Shown: positions 1 to 11,643 of the stretch, one piece after another | Numbering within the stretch: the first letter of the stretch is position 1 | How the letters are laid out: each line of letters opens with the position of its first letter | Assembly: GCF_002127325.2 (NCBI RefSeq) | Contig: NC_035437.2 | Span: forward strand, 116,060,916 to 116,124,915 | DNA: 64,000 bases | Reading direction: 5' to 3' | Origin: Helianthus annuus | Taxonomy: Eukaryota > Streptophyta > Magnoliopsida > Asterales > Asteraceae | The notes under the pieces: generated by a model | What the model was told of the DNA's origin: nothing | Databases searched by the model: none | The model's input: only the letters and a program-made list of their open reading frames with translations | Position numbers and translations under genes: made by a program

Positions 1-137
1 ATTTTAGTCATTTGTTGAGAGTAAGTTTTAGTTTGTTTCATTTACTTTAGGTAACTATCTCGATGTCACTTTCTAAATGTCTCTTTTTTTCCAAAAATTC
101 AAGCCAGGTATGCATTATTATATATATATATATATAT
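1..137. other. AT-rich flank ending in a (TA)n run
   Basis: No gene is visible. The segment ends in a (TA)n tract at about 121-137, which is the target site of the first MITE. Confidence 0.5.
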
Positions 138-525
138 GGGGCTGCTAGAATGAGAACCACCCCGAGTTGTAAGAACCGCGAGAACTACACCCCACGGAGC
201 GCCGTTCGCCGCGATTTTTTTTTACAAGTAGATGTGTGCATTATAAACACGGCCGTAAAAAATCACGGCGAACGGCGCTCCGTGGGGTGTACTTTTTTAC
301 ACCTCAAGTTTGGTGTTTTTTAATTTTTTTTCTTTTTTCTTTTTTTTCACCAAACTTGAGGTGTAAAAAAGTACACCACAGGGAGCGCCGTTCGCCGTGA
401 TTTTTTACGGCCGTGTTTATAATGCACACATCTACTTGTAAAAAAAAAAATCGCGGCGAACGGCGCTCCGTGGAGTGTAGTTCTCGCGGTTCTTACAACT
501 CGAGGTGGTTCTCATTCTAGCGGCT

Positions 526-529
<4 letters not shown>
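138..529. mobile_element. Foldback MITE A in a (TA)n microsatellite
   Basis: The element is an almost perfect palindrome. Its left arm starts near GGGGCTGCTAGAATGAGAAC and its right arm ends with the matching inverse, with a T-rich centre near 325-345. It is flanked on both sides by TA repeats and has no coding capacity. It resembles the Micron-type elements of rice, which also sit in TA microsatellites, but family membership is an inference. The ORFs across it only reflect the palindrome. Confidence 0.85.

Positions 530-564
<35 letters not shown>
530..564. repeat. (TA)n microsatellite between MITEs A and B
   Basis: A nearly pure TA tract separates two foldback elements and probably supplied the target for both. 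Confidence 0.9.
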
Positions 565-567
<3 letters not shown>

Positions 568-948
568 GCGCTAAAATAAGAACCACCCCGAGTTGTAAGA
601 ACCGCGAGAACCACACCATCCGGGTCGCCGTTTACCACGATTTTTTTTTACAACTAGATGTGTGTATTATAAACACATCCATAAAAAAAATTTTAAACGC
701 CGCGCCCGAGGGGGTAGTTTTTTACACCACAAATTTGATGTTAAAAAAAAAGAAAAAAGAAAAAAAATAAAAACACCAAAGTTGTGGTGTAAAAAACTAC
801 CCCCTCGGGCGCGGCGTTTAAAATTTTTTTTTACGGATGTGTTTATAATACACACATCTAGTTGTAAAAAAAATCGTGGTAAACGGCGACCCGGATGGTG
901 TGGTTCTCGCGGTTCTTACAACTCGGGGTGGTTCTCATTCTAGCGGTC

Positions 949-952
<4 letters not shown>
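565..952. mobile_element. Foldback MITE B in a (TA)n microsatellite
   Basis: A second palindrome is related to MITE A. It shares the GAGAACCACCCCGAGTTGTAA-type end but has a different inner arm containing GGCGCGGCGTTTAAA-like GC-rich pieces. The outermost left end has decayed (ATTGCGCTAAAATAAGAACC against the right-end inverse). It has no coding content. Confidence 0.8.

Positions 953-1020
<68 letters not shown>
953..1020. repeat. (TA)n microsatellite between B and C
   Basis: About 65 bp of TA repeat separates two elements. Confidence 0.9.
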
Positions 1021-1549
1021 GGGAGGGGCTCATGCGAGAACCACCCTTATTGTGAGAACCAATGTGAACACAACCTAAAATAGCTAAAAAAACCTAAAAA
1101 AAACCTAACCCCCACCCCCCCCCCCCAAAAAAAAAAAAAAAAAAAAAAAACCTAAACCCCCCCCCCCTCCCCCAAGCTAAATGCTAAAAAAAAACTATAA
1201 AAAACCTAAAAAAAACCTAACCCCCCCCCCCCTCAAGCTAAAATGCTAAAAACTAAATCCCCAAAAAACCTAAAAAAATCTAAAAAAATCTAAAAAAATT
1301 TTTTTTGAATTTTTTAATATTTTTCATGTTAAAATCGCTACTTTTAGAAGCCAAAATTTTTTTTTTTTTAAAAAAAAATTAAATTTTTTTTTTTGCTTCG
1401 AAAAAGTAGCGATTTTTTTATAAAAAATATTAAAAAATTCAAAAAAAAATTTTTTGTGTTATTTTTAGCTATTTTTAGGCATTTTTGGTGTATTCACATT
1501 GGTTCTCGCGGTTCTCACAATAAGAGGTGGTTCTCGCATGATCTTCTCC
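1021..1549. mobile_element. TA-flanked inverted-repeat element C
   Basis: The left end GGGAGGGGCTCATGCGAGAA is matched by the inverse at the right end (…TTCTCGCATGATCTTCTCC). The arms continue inward for about 70 bp. The centre has A/C homopolymer runs with CCTAA-like words (about 1075-1260) and an A/T-rich foldback (1300-1450). It has no gene and is flanked by TA repeats. Confidence 0.75.
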
Positions 1550-1570
1550 ATATATATATATATATATATA

Positions 1571-2083
1571 GGTGAAGGTTCATTTGAGAAGAATTTTAAT
1601 GTGAGAAGAAAAAGAAGAAAGGGTATATTAGTAAAATAGTATTTCATTTATAACTCATATCATTTATTTTTCTCTCTTTAATTAATTAGTCAATAAATCA
1701 TTAATTATCCTACATATAATCTACAAAACCTACACATATCAAAATTTTTCTACATATACCCTACACATTATAGAATTTTATCCTACACAGTCGAAATTTA
1801 TCCTACACACCTCGAAATATATCCTACACAACTAGTAATTTATTCTGCACTTTAAATTAAGTTGTTTTTTTAATTTGAAAAAAGTATATATATTAAAAAG
1901 GAGTTACAAATTTAATTTAGTTAGTTAGTAAAGGGGAAGAATACAAATTAATGATTTATGTAAGTTTACCAATATACCCTTATATTAAAATTAAATGCAA
2001 ATATTAAATGAAGTATTCTTATTGGTTGAAACTTCTTATTTTTTCTTCTTACAGAAAAATTCTTCTCATTTGAACCCTCCACT
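1571..2083. mobile_element. TA-flanked inverted-repeat element D
   Basis: The left end GGTGAAGGTTCATTTGAGAA pairs with the right end (inverse AGTGGAGGGTTCAAATGAGA). The similarity runs about 50 bp and includes GAGAAGAA words. Internal TCCTACACA-type repeats lie at 1740-1850. It has no coding content. Confidence 0.8.
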
Positions 2084-2098
2084 ATATATATATATATA

Positions 2099-2320
2099 GG
2101 ATGGGGTTCTAGAGTTAACACTAGTGTATTTGCGAACTAAGTGAACAAATCCTGGCCATTGATCTACACACGTGTATGGCCAGGATCCCATCATCAAATT
2201 GTAAAATATACTAGTGTATTTTAACATCAAATCCTAACCATTGATCTATACACGTGTATGGTCAGGATTAGTTCACTCAGTTCGCAAGCTACACTAGTGT
2301 TCACTCTTGAACCTAATCCT
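2099..2320. mobile_element. TA-flanked inverted-repeat element E
   Basis: The 222 bp element has long terminal inverted repeats with paired words ACACTAGTGTA and GCGAACT…GTGAAC. Two internal direct copies of a CCATTGATCTA…ACACGTGTATGG block lie at 2156-2190 and 2238-2272. (TA)n lies on both sides. Confidence 0.8.
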
Positions 2321-2586
2321 ATATATATATAGGGTCGGGATTTAGAGAAAACGGTTGAAAGTGTGAGAACGGTGAGAACGCTTATCAATCGTCCGATCAA
2401 AACAATCTATGGACTAGATTGGCGCGGTGGCATTTTTGTAAATAACATCAATTTTATTACGTGGACGCGCTTCAATAAGGGTAAAAGCGTATTTTGACTA
2501 CTCCAAACAAAACGCCATCTCATGAAAATAAAACGCCAAAACAAAAATCACACAGCATTCTGCTAAAAACACCATTAGATATAAAA

Positions 2587-2704
2587 CGCCAAACTTAATT
2601 ATAGTAAAATCCCGCCTAAAAAAACCGCCAAACTTAATTATAGTAAAATCCCGCCTAAAAAAAACCGCCAAACTTAATTATAGTAAAATCCCGCCTAAAA
2701 AAAA
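2587..2704. repeat. Three tandem units of about 39-40 bp inside element F
   Basis: Units begin at 2587, 2626 and 2666. Each reads CGCCAAACTTAATTATAGTA and continues into a CCCGCCTAAA segment. A partial fourth begins at 2705. Confidence 0.85.
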
Positions 2705-3630
2705 CGGCCAAAAAAATCCTATATATACAACAACTCAGACCTTCAATTAAAAAACACAAACAAAAACCCCAAACGCCATATTTAATATACACCATTTGAC
2801 TGATAAACGCCAGAAAACCCAAAAATCAAATATATTGCTGTCACACCCCAACCGATGGCGGAATCATCGGGGCGCGGCACTGGGCGAATCAGATTGCTCA
2901 AGAGAATCCATAACAACTATATTGCGATAATATTCATTACATTTGTCATCCCATACTAACAAACAATACAATCACATAAGTTATCACAGATTTCTTGTTC
3001 TCTCGAACAATGCAAATCCGTCAACCTAGAATTTAGGTGAGTTTCTAGACTTCCTAGCTTGATTTGATGTAGACTTCGACTAATCCTGCAACATACGTTA
3101 AAATATTGTCAATACAAAAGTATTGGCGAGTATACAGGTTTGGTATGTAGTAGAATAATAGATTAAAAGTGCTGCGAATTTCCATATGCATAAACGTAAT
3201 ACACCACATATATACTCACAAAACTGATACTACCAGCTAAGTCCTCGATGCTCGACTCTTCGATGGCATAACTAGACCCCGTCGGGCGCAATAGTACTAT
3301 ACTAGTCTGGGTGGGACGTCACGAGTATAAGTCCTAGCATACATGCAACTAGCATCACGTATATCTATGCAAATAGTTATTCGCAAGTGATAGATTAACA
3401 ATTTGAATCATTCGTTTGATAAGTTCGATTTATAAGTAACGTATGTTACACTCAAAATTCGATTAAAGGGGTCAAGCATACTCACAGTGCGTATTTGGTT
3501 GGATTGACGGGATGATGCCTGAGAATGCCCTGATTTCAGACTGATTACATGAGTATTGGATTACGCGTTAAATGGTATCGAATTACATGAAATTGGACGA
3601 AAATTGGATTGGAACTGGCCCATTCGGATG

Positions 3631-3700
3631 GACCGCTCGATCGGCCGGGCTGCTCGATCGAGTGGGCCGTTCGATCGAGTGGGCCGCTCGATCGGCCAGC
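3631..3700. repeat. 17-bp minisatellite array 1 (left LTR)
   Basis: The variants are GATCGGCCGGGCTGCTC and GATCGAGTGGGCCGTTC. Because 17 is not a multiple of 3, the array stays open in several frames and produces false ORFs on both strands. Confidence 0.85.
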
Positions 3701-4432
3701 CTGTCCAGCTGTTTTCGGCGATTTTCGCATGTTCTTCGGTGGTTTTGGTCGAGACGTTGTCATGACGTGTTGAACAGCTGAAGCCCCATCAATTCTGACC
3801 TGTTCTAACGGCCGGGAACCACCCCGTTTCATCAGAACTGGCCGTTCTTGGTGGTTTTTCCGTGTTTAACCCGAAACCAGTCGTCTCTTTGGCAGGAATC
3901 AGATCCTTGACCAACACGACACTAAGAATGAGCAGGAGGTCGGTCTAAGCTCTGTTTCTACCGTTTTTATGTATAGATCTGATGTGAAAACCTTGATTAT
4001 TCTTACGGAAGTTCTTAGATCTGAGTTGTTCTTGGTGGAATGAGGCCAATATTTGAAGTTCATAAGAACTTTATGATGACATCACCCTAGAACATCTCAA
4101 TTATGTACTTCTTGATTGGAAAACATAGATTTAGACGAGGTTTATGCAAAATCGTATGGGAACCATTCGGATCTGGGTTGTTCTTCATGGGATGACATCA
4201 CTCTTAAAGAACTCCATGGTGACATCTCCCTAAAACACTCCAAATCCGTTGATTTCACGGTCAAAAGTCGAAAATCCAAAGGTAGAAAGATGAAAGAATG
4301 CATATCGATCAAGGAAGTACAAGATTCGAGTGGAAAACTTACAAGAATCGCGAGAAATCGGAAGATTAAGGGGCTGGAATGTCTTGGTCGAGTAGCAGCA
4401 GCAACAACAAGTGTTTGGGGGTGAAGAGCGGG

Positions 4433-4440
4433 TATTTATA
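4433..4440 (-). promoter_or_regulatory. TATA box of left LTR
   Basis: TATAAATA on the minus strand lies directly downstream (in sense) of the second 17-mer array. A CTG-rich leader follows, and a TTGTAAGT donor-like site lies about 90 nt further on. It is the likely LTR promoter. Confidence 0.7.
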
Positions 4441-4470
4441 GGCAAGGAAGGAGAGAAAAGGAGGAAAGGC

Positions 4471-4703
4471 GGGCCGGATCGGCTGGGCCGTTCGGTCGGC
4501 CGGCCCAGCCGATCGGCTGGCCTGTCCGATCGGACGGCCCAGCCGATCGGCTGGTCCGTTCGATTGGGCGGCCCAGCCGGTTGGCTGTTCTGTCCGATCG
4601 GCCGGCCCAGCCGATCGGCTGGCCTGTTCGATCAGCCGGCCCAGCCGATCGGCTGGCCCGTCCGATCGACTGGCCCAGCCGTTTGGCTGGCCCGTCCGTA
4701 CGG
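4471..4703. repeat. 17-bp minisatellite array 2 (left LTR), upstream of TATA
   Basis: About 13 units of CCGATCGGCTGGCCCAG-type sequence lie just upstream of the TATA box in element sense. Indels against the other LTR come in 17-bp steps (51 = 3 x 17). Confidence 0.85.
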
Positions 4704-5229
4704 AAGCCTTTAGTCCTCGTTTTTGGCGTGTTTTCGACTGTTTGGGCCATGTTTTCATATATTTATATAATTATTTAATTATTTATTATAATTAATCACC
4801 AAAGGGTCGCATATACGCATCTATATACTCAATTCTCGGTGTGATGATCGAGTTGCGCGTGCCTTCGAGTGCGTTCTTCGATGTGATGAGCCACAAGGAT
4901 TATCGGGGCACTACTTGCTCGTGTTGCCGTCATCGTCACGATGGCTGGAGACATGGTACTCACCCGATAGTCTTTGTTAGCGTTGCTTGTTTACGTTTTG
5001 ACACCTCACGGTTATCGAGGAGGGTAGATTAAGTCCTCACTCAACATCATCGTGAGTGTTATAATTTATTGAAAGTAGGTTTGTAATAGCGATAGAATAC
5101 GCGTAATTATTCGATTATACTTCGATTTAGCGATATATCTGATATAGTTTCATTATGATCCGAATCTCTGGTGCTAGGCGTAACGAGTGTATCGAGTAGT
5201 AACAACGCACGAAGGTGCGGGTTGTTACA

Positions 5230-5246
5230 GTCTCCCCTGCTTTAGG
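5230..5246 (-). other. Polypurine tract, copy 1
   Basis: On the minus strand, CCTAAAGCAGGGGAGAC abuts the TGTAAC start of the LTR, where plus-strand DNA synthesis would begin. Confidence 0.8.
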
Positions 5247-5759
5247 AAATTTCGTCCCGAAATTAATCTATTAGTAGTGTCGTAAGAGTTGATGCGAATG
5301 AGAATAGCGATTGAAAGCGTCTAGATAAGCGAGCGATCGATTAACGATTCGGGGAGCGAGAGCGGTGAGAAGGTACGATTCGAATGACCAAAAGCGATAA
5401 CACACACACAAGCGATTCCATAACGTTTTAAACTTACCGATAATTGATTAATCTTTGAAGATATTTAGGAAAATCCCCTCATGGTGCGGCGCTAACTGCA
5501 TCGATGTCCACACCAGCGCTATGGGGAGGGTTTTCGTTAGTTTGATAACAGATTTTTGAGTTATACATTTTAAAAGAATTTGGCGGCAAAATAAGTTTTA
5601 AGAAAATGTTCCTGCAACGTGAGTTCGAGCTGAAACTCGGTTGTCGAACCTTCGTTTCCGGGAAAACTTCTTTTTTTGTCATTGCAAAAGTTTTTAAGGA
5701 AAAACTGAACTTATGAAATTTCACTTGTCCAATGGTTTTAACAAAGTTTTATAAAAATT

Positions 5760-7250
5760 GGTTTTCTTTAACAGTACGGAAAAATTAATTTACACCGAGC
5801 CCCACGTGGCATTTTCCCACGAAAGTTTGCTAATATAATTAAAACACTTATATATAGGAAGTACCAGCGGCGTATCCACCATGTTTTACCCATATTACCT
5901 CTGTTTCGTGAGGCGGTGTCACGCGCGCTGATACGACACAGATAGAGTTTCGACCCCTCGGTCCAAGCGATAGGACGCTAGACCGATTCTTGAATTGAAG
6001 CGACTTGGATGTAGACAAAGCGTTGATAGCGAATGCGAGTAGTTCGATCATGCGAAACATTGATATGGCACACTGGGTTGGTCGACGATTGATAAGCGAT
6101 AGCGAATGACGCGATTTTGATTCGACTAGTTGCGATTTCGATTTGTTCCACACAAACCTACATGGCATGTTTCCACGAGAGTTGCTAATATAGAAAACAC
6201 CACGTTTCCCATGTTAGTTTTGTCCCGTGAAGCGATGTCATGTACCCTAATTCTACACCACTGCGATGAATTTCAAGCGATAACCGAATATCGATAGGCA
6301 ATAGACCCTGATAGATGATAAGCGACGATCGTTGCGTTGTGAACGATATGCGATTCGATTGAGTTGAATACACCACAAACAGTAACCATTGCTAGCCCGC
6401 ATGGCCTCTTTCCACGGAAGTCTGCTAATATGGTTAAAACACCACCATGTTTCGACCCTATTAGTTTTGTCTCGTGAAGCGAGGTCGTGCCTGCTAAGAT
6501 AACACAGATAACACGAGTATCGATGAGTGATAGCGACATGCGATGAGAGTATCGAGTCGATGAAATAGGCGCGAAATGCGTTAAAGCGAAAAGCGGCGAG
6601 TGATTTTCGGTACTCGTCTAGCGATCCGTAATAAGCGACCCACACCAGGCGGTAGAAGTTCATGCAGTAGTCAATAACCAGCGTTAGAGATTGCGGGATA
6701 AACAACAGATACGATTGCGATTTCGAGCCGTATATCGAGTGATTTAGATTGCGAGATGGATCCAGCAAAACTATGATTGAGTTGCATTCTAGACTTACGA
6801 CCAGTCTTGCATTGCTCCAATTGCTCTTCGGGGTGAACTTACCTAAGTCCATCGATGTGGCAATTGTGTTGCGTATGCAGACTTATGAGAAGTCTCATAG
6901 TGATGCGATTTTAGTTTGTTACGCCTTGTGATTGATTTGTATTGTGTCGAAATTAACCATTATAATATAATAGGTCTAATAACGTCCAACTCCTCATGGC
7001 ACTTTCTTCATGAAGCTTCGGTAGTATGGTAAAGCACACCTTGCATTACCCCTACTACTTATGCCCCGTGCTTTGGTGTCTCGCTTCGTTTACATGGCCA
7101 AGGCCCATGATCATGCTTTTAAACGTTATGGCACCATTAGAACTTTACTACGATCTCCGTGCACTGACCAAAATAATCCCGTGTGCACCCGCGATTAGTT
7201 GTTCCTTGCATGTACATCGTACCTCATTCTAAGGGTGTTGTAAGGGTAAA
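5760..7250 (-). repeat. Degenerate tandem units in the 3' half of the interior
   Basis: No protein is encoded here. Diverged units recur near 5800, 6155, 6390 and 6990. Each has a CATGGCA…TTCCACGAAAGT-like block, then TGCTAATAT, AAAACAC, CACCATG and a GTGAAGCGATGTC-like block. The unit near 5840 carries the 35-nt RNA motif in the middle of AAAACAC…CACCATG; the others lack it. Confidence 0.65.
5840..5888 (-). ncRNA. Conserved stem-loop motif, copy 1
   Basis: On the minus strand the stem is UAAAACA/UGUUUUA. The loop carries GGTGGATACGCC and CTATATATAAG and is identical in the other copies. A second outer helix (TAATAT/ATATTA) may extend it. Its function is unknown; see findings. Confidence 0.6.
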
Positions 7251-7453
7251 ATACATTATATAGTACATAGTGCTAGTGTTTAGACGGTGCTCGAGTATAA
7301 GAGAAATAGAGTCCACATGCGACGATAGATGAAATAAGCTCCACACATAAAAGAAAACGATACCGATAAGTCGTATTATTACAACAACATTAGAAGCAAA
7401 ATAACGTTGCTGTGGAGGACACTTGCGGAGACTGCTGGTGTTGCTGACTTCCT

Positions 7454-8598
7454 TCAGAGTTGCGGTCCTGCGCGGCAGTGCTGTGTACGATGACCATACC
7501 AGTTGCAATTTGTGCAATAGCGACAATTTGCTTCTGGCGGGTGATGGTACGTGCACGTGAAACACAGGGGATGAGGCCCACTGTAAGCACGTTTTGGCTG
7601 AACTGGGACCGGTCGGAGGGGTTCAGGTTGCGGCAGTCCGGTTGTTGAAGAGTCTGGGCTCACGGTCTTTCGTTTGCGGCTAGGTTGCGCTTCCTGAGAT
7701 GATGCAGTGTCATTGTCGGATTCGCCAGATGATTTGACGGAGACATTGTCGGAGCGATCCCTAGAAGAACCTTTAGAGGAGTAGTCGGATGATTCCTCGT
7801 CCGATTCGCCAGAGGAATCGTCGGATGAGTTGACGATGATTGCTTGATGAGCTTGTTTGACAGGCTTCTTGGAGAAGAACCAGTCCAAGACTCGTTTGCT
7901 GTTGATCTCTACGGCTAAACGGTAGGCTTCTTCGATGGTAGCAGGCCTTGCAGCTTCTACAAAATCACCCACACACTCAGGTAAGCCGCGGAGGTACTTC
8001 GCGATGGCTTTCCTTGAAGTGTCAACTTGACTTGGGCAGATTGCATTAAGCTGCTTGAACCTTGCTGTGTAGTCAGCATTGTCACCTTCGGTTTGCTTGA
8101 TTTCCCAAAATTCATTTTCTAGCTTCTGGACTTCATGAGGAGGACAATATTCTTCCTTCATGAGTTCCTTCAGCTCGTCCCAAGAGAGGGCGTAAGCTGC
8201 GGAGATCCCACGTTTGTTGCGTTCGGCGGTCCACCCTCGAGTGCTCGTGATTGAAATACCCCGGTAGCACAAGTAGTACGGAAACTATCGGGACACCCAC
8301 TTTGTCGAAGGGTGACTTCGATAGAATCGAACCACTGGAGCAGTTGGGTCACACCTCCTTCACCTGTGAATTCCGTCGGGTCACAGGCTTTGAAGTGTTT
8401 GTAGAGGAAAGTAGATTGCGGCTCTTCCGTTTTAGAGTCCTTCGCGGCTCGAGTGTTGCTGAGAGAGTGCACTTGAGCGACAATTTGAGGAATGAGCTTG
8501 ACCACTTCCTTGGTCACAATCGAGGCAATCCTCTTATCGGCGCTTCGTTTGGCTCTTCTCCTAGCTATTCGTTTCGAGATAGAGTTGTTGGAAGGCAT
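7454..8598 (-). pseudogene. gag, frameshifted, copy 1
   Basis: The start MPSNNSISKRIARRRAKR is followed by a retrotransposon gag domain (with DEFTGEGG-type and LLQWFDSIE segments, then WDELKELMKEEYCPP and AIAKYLRGLPE). An acidic Ser/Asp-rich linker and a C-terminal zinc knuckle, CTNCNWYGHRTQHC, follow. Compared with copy 2, one base is missing near 8236 (CCACCCTCGAG against CCACCAGTCGAG), which shifts the frame after about 120 codons. Both halves are otherwise intact, and the intact homologue has 379 residues. Gag would form the particle that packages the RNA; this copy should not make full-length protein. Confidence 0.85.
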
Positions 8599-9764
8599 CT
8601 AGACAGAGAGAGATTTGGAATGAGATTCGATCATAATGATTTCGAGTTTACGATGCGATTGAGCGCGGTCGAAACTTGTAACGTGCAATATAAATAGACT
8701 TCACATAGGAGCCACATAGGAGACACGAACTTCCTAGATTTTCACACAATGTCTTGATTGTACTTAGATATAGATAGCTGTAGTTCATACTTACACACAC
8801 ATATATTACGGTTTAGAATGCGCGAGGACGCGTTAAGGGAGGGATTGCGAGAGAAATCAGACAATTGGACATTAGTCTTGTTGCGATCATTCGGTCTTTG
8901 TTTTGGATTGCGATGGCTGTGCGAGTTGTGCGCTTTGTAAAACAGGGAGCGAAAATTGATAATCGCAACTAACACATAATACATAACTGAGTTCATCAAA
9001 TCGTAAAATCCGGCGAGTTGTAGGCTTAGTAAGATACTCGGAGTGCCTCGGGTGTTTAGGCGTTGACTACCCAAGGTAACTCAATCACACCCAACAAGTT
9101 CGTGCACACGCGTTGACTCTGGGGGTTTATGCTTCCACTGGGATGCAGCTCATGGCATTCATCCTCCAAGTCATCGCGAGGCTCGAGTCATTGTGATGGT
9201 CGAGTCCCTTGTGAGAGCTTTTGAAAAATATTTTAGGGAGTGGAACGGTTCATTAAGGTACGGGTTTCACCCCTGACTTAACAGTTTCGTTCCCAATTTG
9301 TGGTTACGCTCATCGAATGAATCCGAGAGCTTCACTAGAATTTTGAAGGGGAGGCTTTCGTCGAGGTATGGATGTCACTCCTGACTCAACGAAAGATTCT
9401 CGTGCTAGAAGAATGCGCTGAGTGAGCAATCCTATCGAGAGTTACTGGTTTTCACACCTGGTCTCGACTGGATCGCTCGGTTGTGAGATGCGAGTATTTT
9501 TGAAAACATGTGTATTATGTCTGCCTTAGGAAAGGCTAGTAGTATTCCAGCCTTAGGAAAGGCTTCTTCGTGTGAATTTGTAGTATGCGGGGTTCACACA
9601 AGGTCATAGTTTTTGCAATTTCGATCAGAAGCATCAGGTAGGCGCAATACAAACCCTACTGGGTTCGTACGAGGCAGCCTGTGGTTGCTTAGACTATAGA
9701 CTAGGTCATTCTCTAAGACGTCGACCCGGACTAGGTCGAGTCTTGCCTAATTCCCTATAGTTAT
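8599..9764 (-). other. Long untranslated leader between primer site and gag
   Basis: About 1.2 kb without convincing coding sequence. It contains loosely repeated CACCCCTGACT/CACTCCTGACTC phrases and two CCTTAGGAAAGGCT blocks (9520-9565). It would be the 5' leader of the genomic RNA. Confidence 0.6.
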
Positions 9765-9777
9765 GGCTCTGATACCA
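9765..9777 (-). other. Primer-binding site (initiator tRNA-Met), copy 1
   Basis: TGGTATCAGAGCC on the minus strand lies three bases inside the right LTR. It matches the usual plant tRNA-iMet primer site and fixes the element orientation. Confidence 0.9.
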
Positions 9778-10572
9778 ATCTGTCACACCCCAACCGATGG
9801 CGGAATCATCGGGGCGCGGCACTGGGCGAATCAGATTGCTCAAGAGAATCCATAACAACTATATTGCGATAATATTCATTACATTTGTCATCCCATACTA
9901 ACAAACAATACAATCACATAAGTTATCACGGATTTCTTGTTCTCTCGAACAATGCAAATCCGTCAACCTAGAATTTAGGTGAGTTTCTAGACTTCCTAGC
10001 TTGATTTGATGTAGACTTCGACTAATCCTGCAACATACGTTAAAATATTGTCAATACAAAAGTATTGGCGAGTATACAGGTTTGGTATGTAGTAGAATAA
10101 TAGATTAAAAGTGCTGCGAATTTCCATATGCATAAACGTAATACACGACATATATACTCACAAAACCGATACTACCAGCTAAGTCCTCGATGCTCGACTC
10201 TTCGATGGCATAACTACACCCCGTCGGGCGCAATAGTACTATACTAGTCTGGGTGGGATGTCACGAGTATAAGTCCTAGCATACATGCAACTAGCATCAC
10301 GTATATCTATGCAAACAGTTATTCGCAAGTGATAGATTAACAATTTGAATCATTCGTTTGATAAATTCGATTTATAAGGAACGTATGTTACACCCAAAAT
10401 TTGATAAAAGGGGTCAAGCATACTCACAGTGCGTATTTGGTTGGATTGACGGGATGATGCCTGAGAATGCCCTGATTTCAGACTGATTACATGAGTATTG
10501 GATTACGCGTTAAATGGTATCGAATTACATGAAATTGGACGAAATTTGGATTGGAACTGGCCCATTCGGATG

Positions 10573-10693
10573 GACCGCTCGATCGGTCGGGCTGCTCGAT
10601 CGAGTGGGCCGTTCGATCGAGTGGGCCGTTCGATCGGCTGGTCCAGCCGATCGGCTGGGCCGCTCGATCGACTGGGCCGCTCGATCGGCCAGC
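10573..10693. repeat. 17-bp minisatellite array 1 (right LTR)
   Basis: The same 17-mers as 3631-3700, with three extra units (51 bp). Confidence 0.85.
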
Positions 10694-11425
10694 CTGTCCA
10701 GCTGTTTTCGGCGATTTTCGCGTGTTCTTCGGTGGTTTTGGTCGAGACGTTGTCGTGACGTGTTGAACAACTGAAACCCCATCAATTCCGACCTGTTCTA
10801 ACGGCTGGGAACCACCCCGTTTCATCAGAACTGGCCGTTCTTGGCGGTTTTTCCGTGTTTAACCCGAAACCGGTCGTCTCTTTGGCAGGAATCAGATCCT
10901 TGACCAACACGACACTAAGAATGAGCAGGAGGTCGGTCTAAGCTCTGTTTCTACCGTTTTTATGTATAGATCTGATGTGAAAACCTTGATTATTCTTGCG
11001 GAAGTTCTTAGATCTGAGTTGTTCTTGGTGGAATGAGGCCAATATTTGAGGTTCATAAGAACTTTATGATGACATCACCCTAGAACATCTCAATTCTGTA
11101 CTTCTTGATTGGAAAACATAGATTTAGACGAGGTTTATGCAAAATCGTATGGGAACCATTCGGATCTGGGTTGTTCTTCATGGGATGACATCACTCTTGA
11201 AGAACTCCATGGTGACATCTCCCTAAAACACTCCAAATCTGTTGATTTCACGGTCAAAAGTCGAAAATCCAAAGGTAGAAAGATGAAAGAATGCATATCG
11301 ATCAAGGAAGTACAAGATTCGAGTGGAAAACTAACAAGAATCGCGAGAAATCGGAAGATTAAGGGGCTGGAATGTCTTGGTCGAGTAGCAGCAGCAACAA
11401 CAAGTGTTTGGGGGTGAAGAGGGGG

Positions 11426-11433
11426 TATTTATA
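11426..11433 (-). promoter_or_regulatory. TATA box of right LTR (active 5' LTR in sense)
   Basis: TATAAATA on the minus strand, with the second 17-mer array just upstream in sense. Confidence 0.7.
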
Positions 11434-11463
11434 GGCAAGGAAGGAGAGAAAAGGAGGAAAGGC

Positions 11464-11643
11464 GGGCCAGATCGGCTGGCCCGTTCGGTCGGCCGGCCCA
11501 GCCGATCGGCTGGCCTGTCCGATCGGACGGCCCAGCCGATCGGCTGGTCCGTTCGATTGGGCGGCCCAGCCGGTTAGCTGTTCTGTCCGATCGGCCGGCC
11601 CAGCCGATCGACTGGCCCAGCCGTTTGGCTGGCCCGTCCGTAC
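11464..11643. repeat. 17-bp minisatellite array 2 (right LTR)
   Basis: The same array as 4471-4703 but three units shorter. Confidence 0.85.

Larger units (their letters stand above)
2839..5229 (-). repeat. Left LTR (3' LTR in element sense), copy 1
   Basis: It begins TGTCACACCCC and ends GTTGTTACA on the plus strand. It contains two arrays of a 17-mer (3631-3700 and 4471-4703) and a minus-strand TATA box at 4433. Compared with the right LTR it is 51 bp shorter in the first array and 51 bp longer in the second, so total lengths match by coincidence. Confidence 0.9.

Noticed and set aside
1075..1260. Telomere-like CCTAAACCC/CCTAACCCC runs
   Set aside because: Irregular A and C homopolymers inside element C, with no regular CCCTAAA array.
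4366..4778. Several long overlapping ORFs on both strands (also at 10487-10825, 11359-11700, 39734-40115 and 45300-46607)
   Set aside because: They are the 17-bp minisatellite read in different frames; the period is not a multiple of three and the sequence is low in stops.
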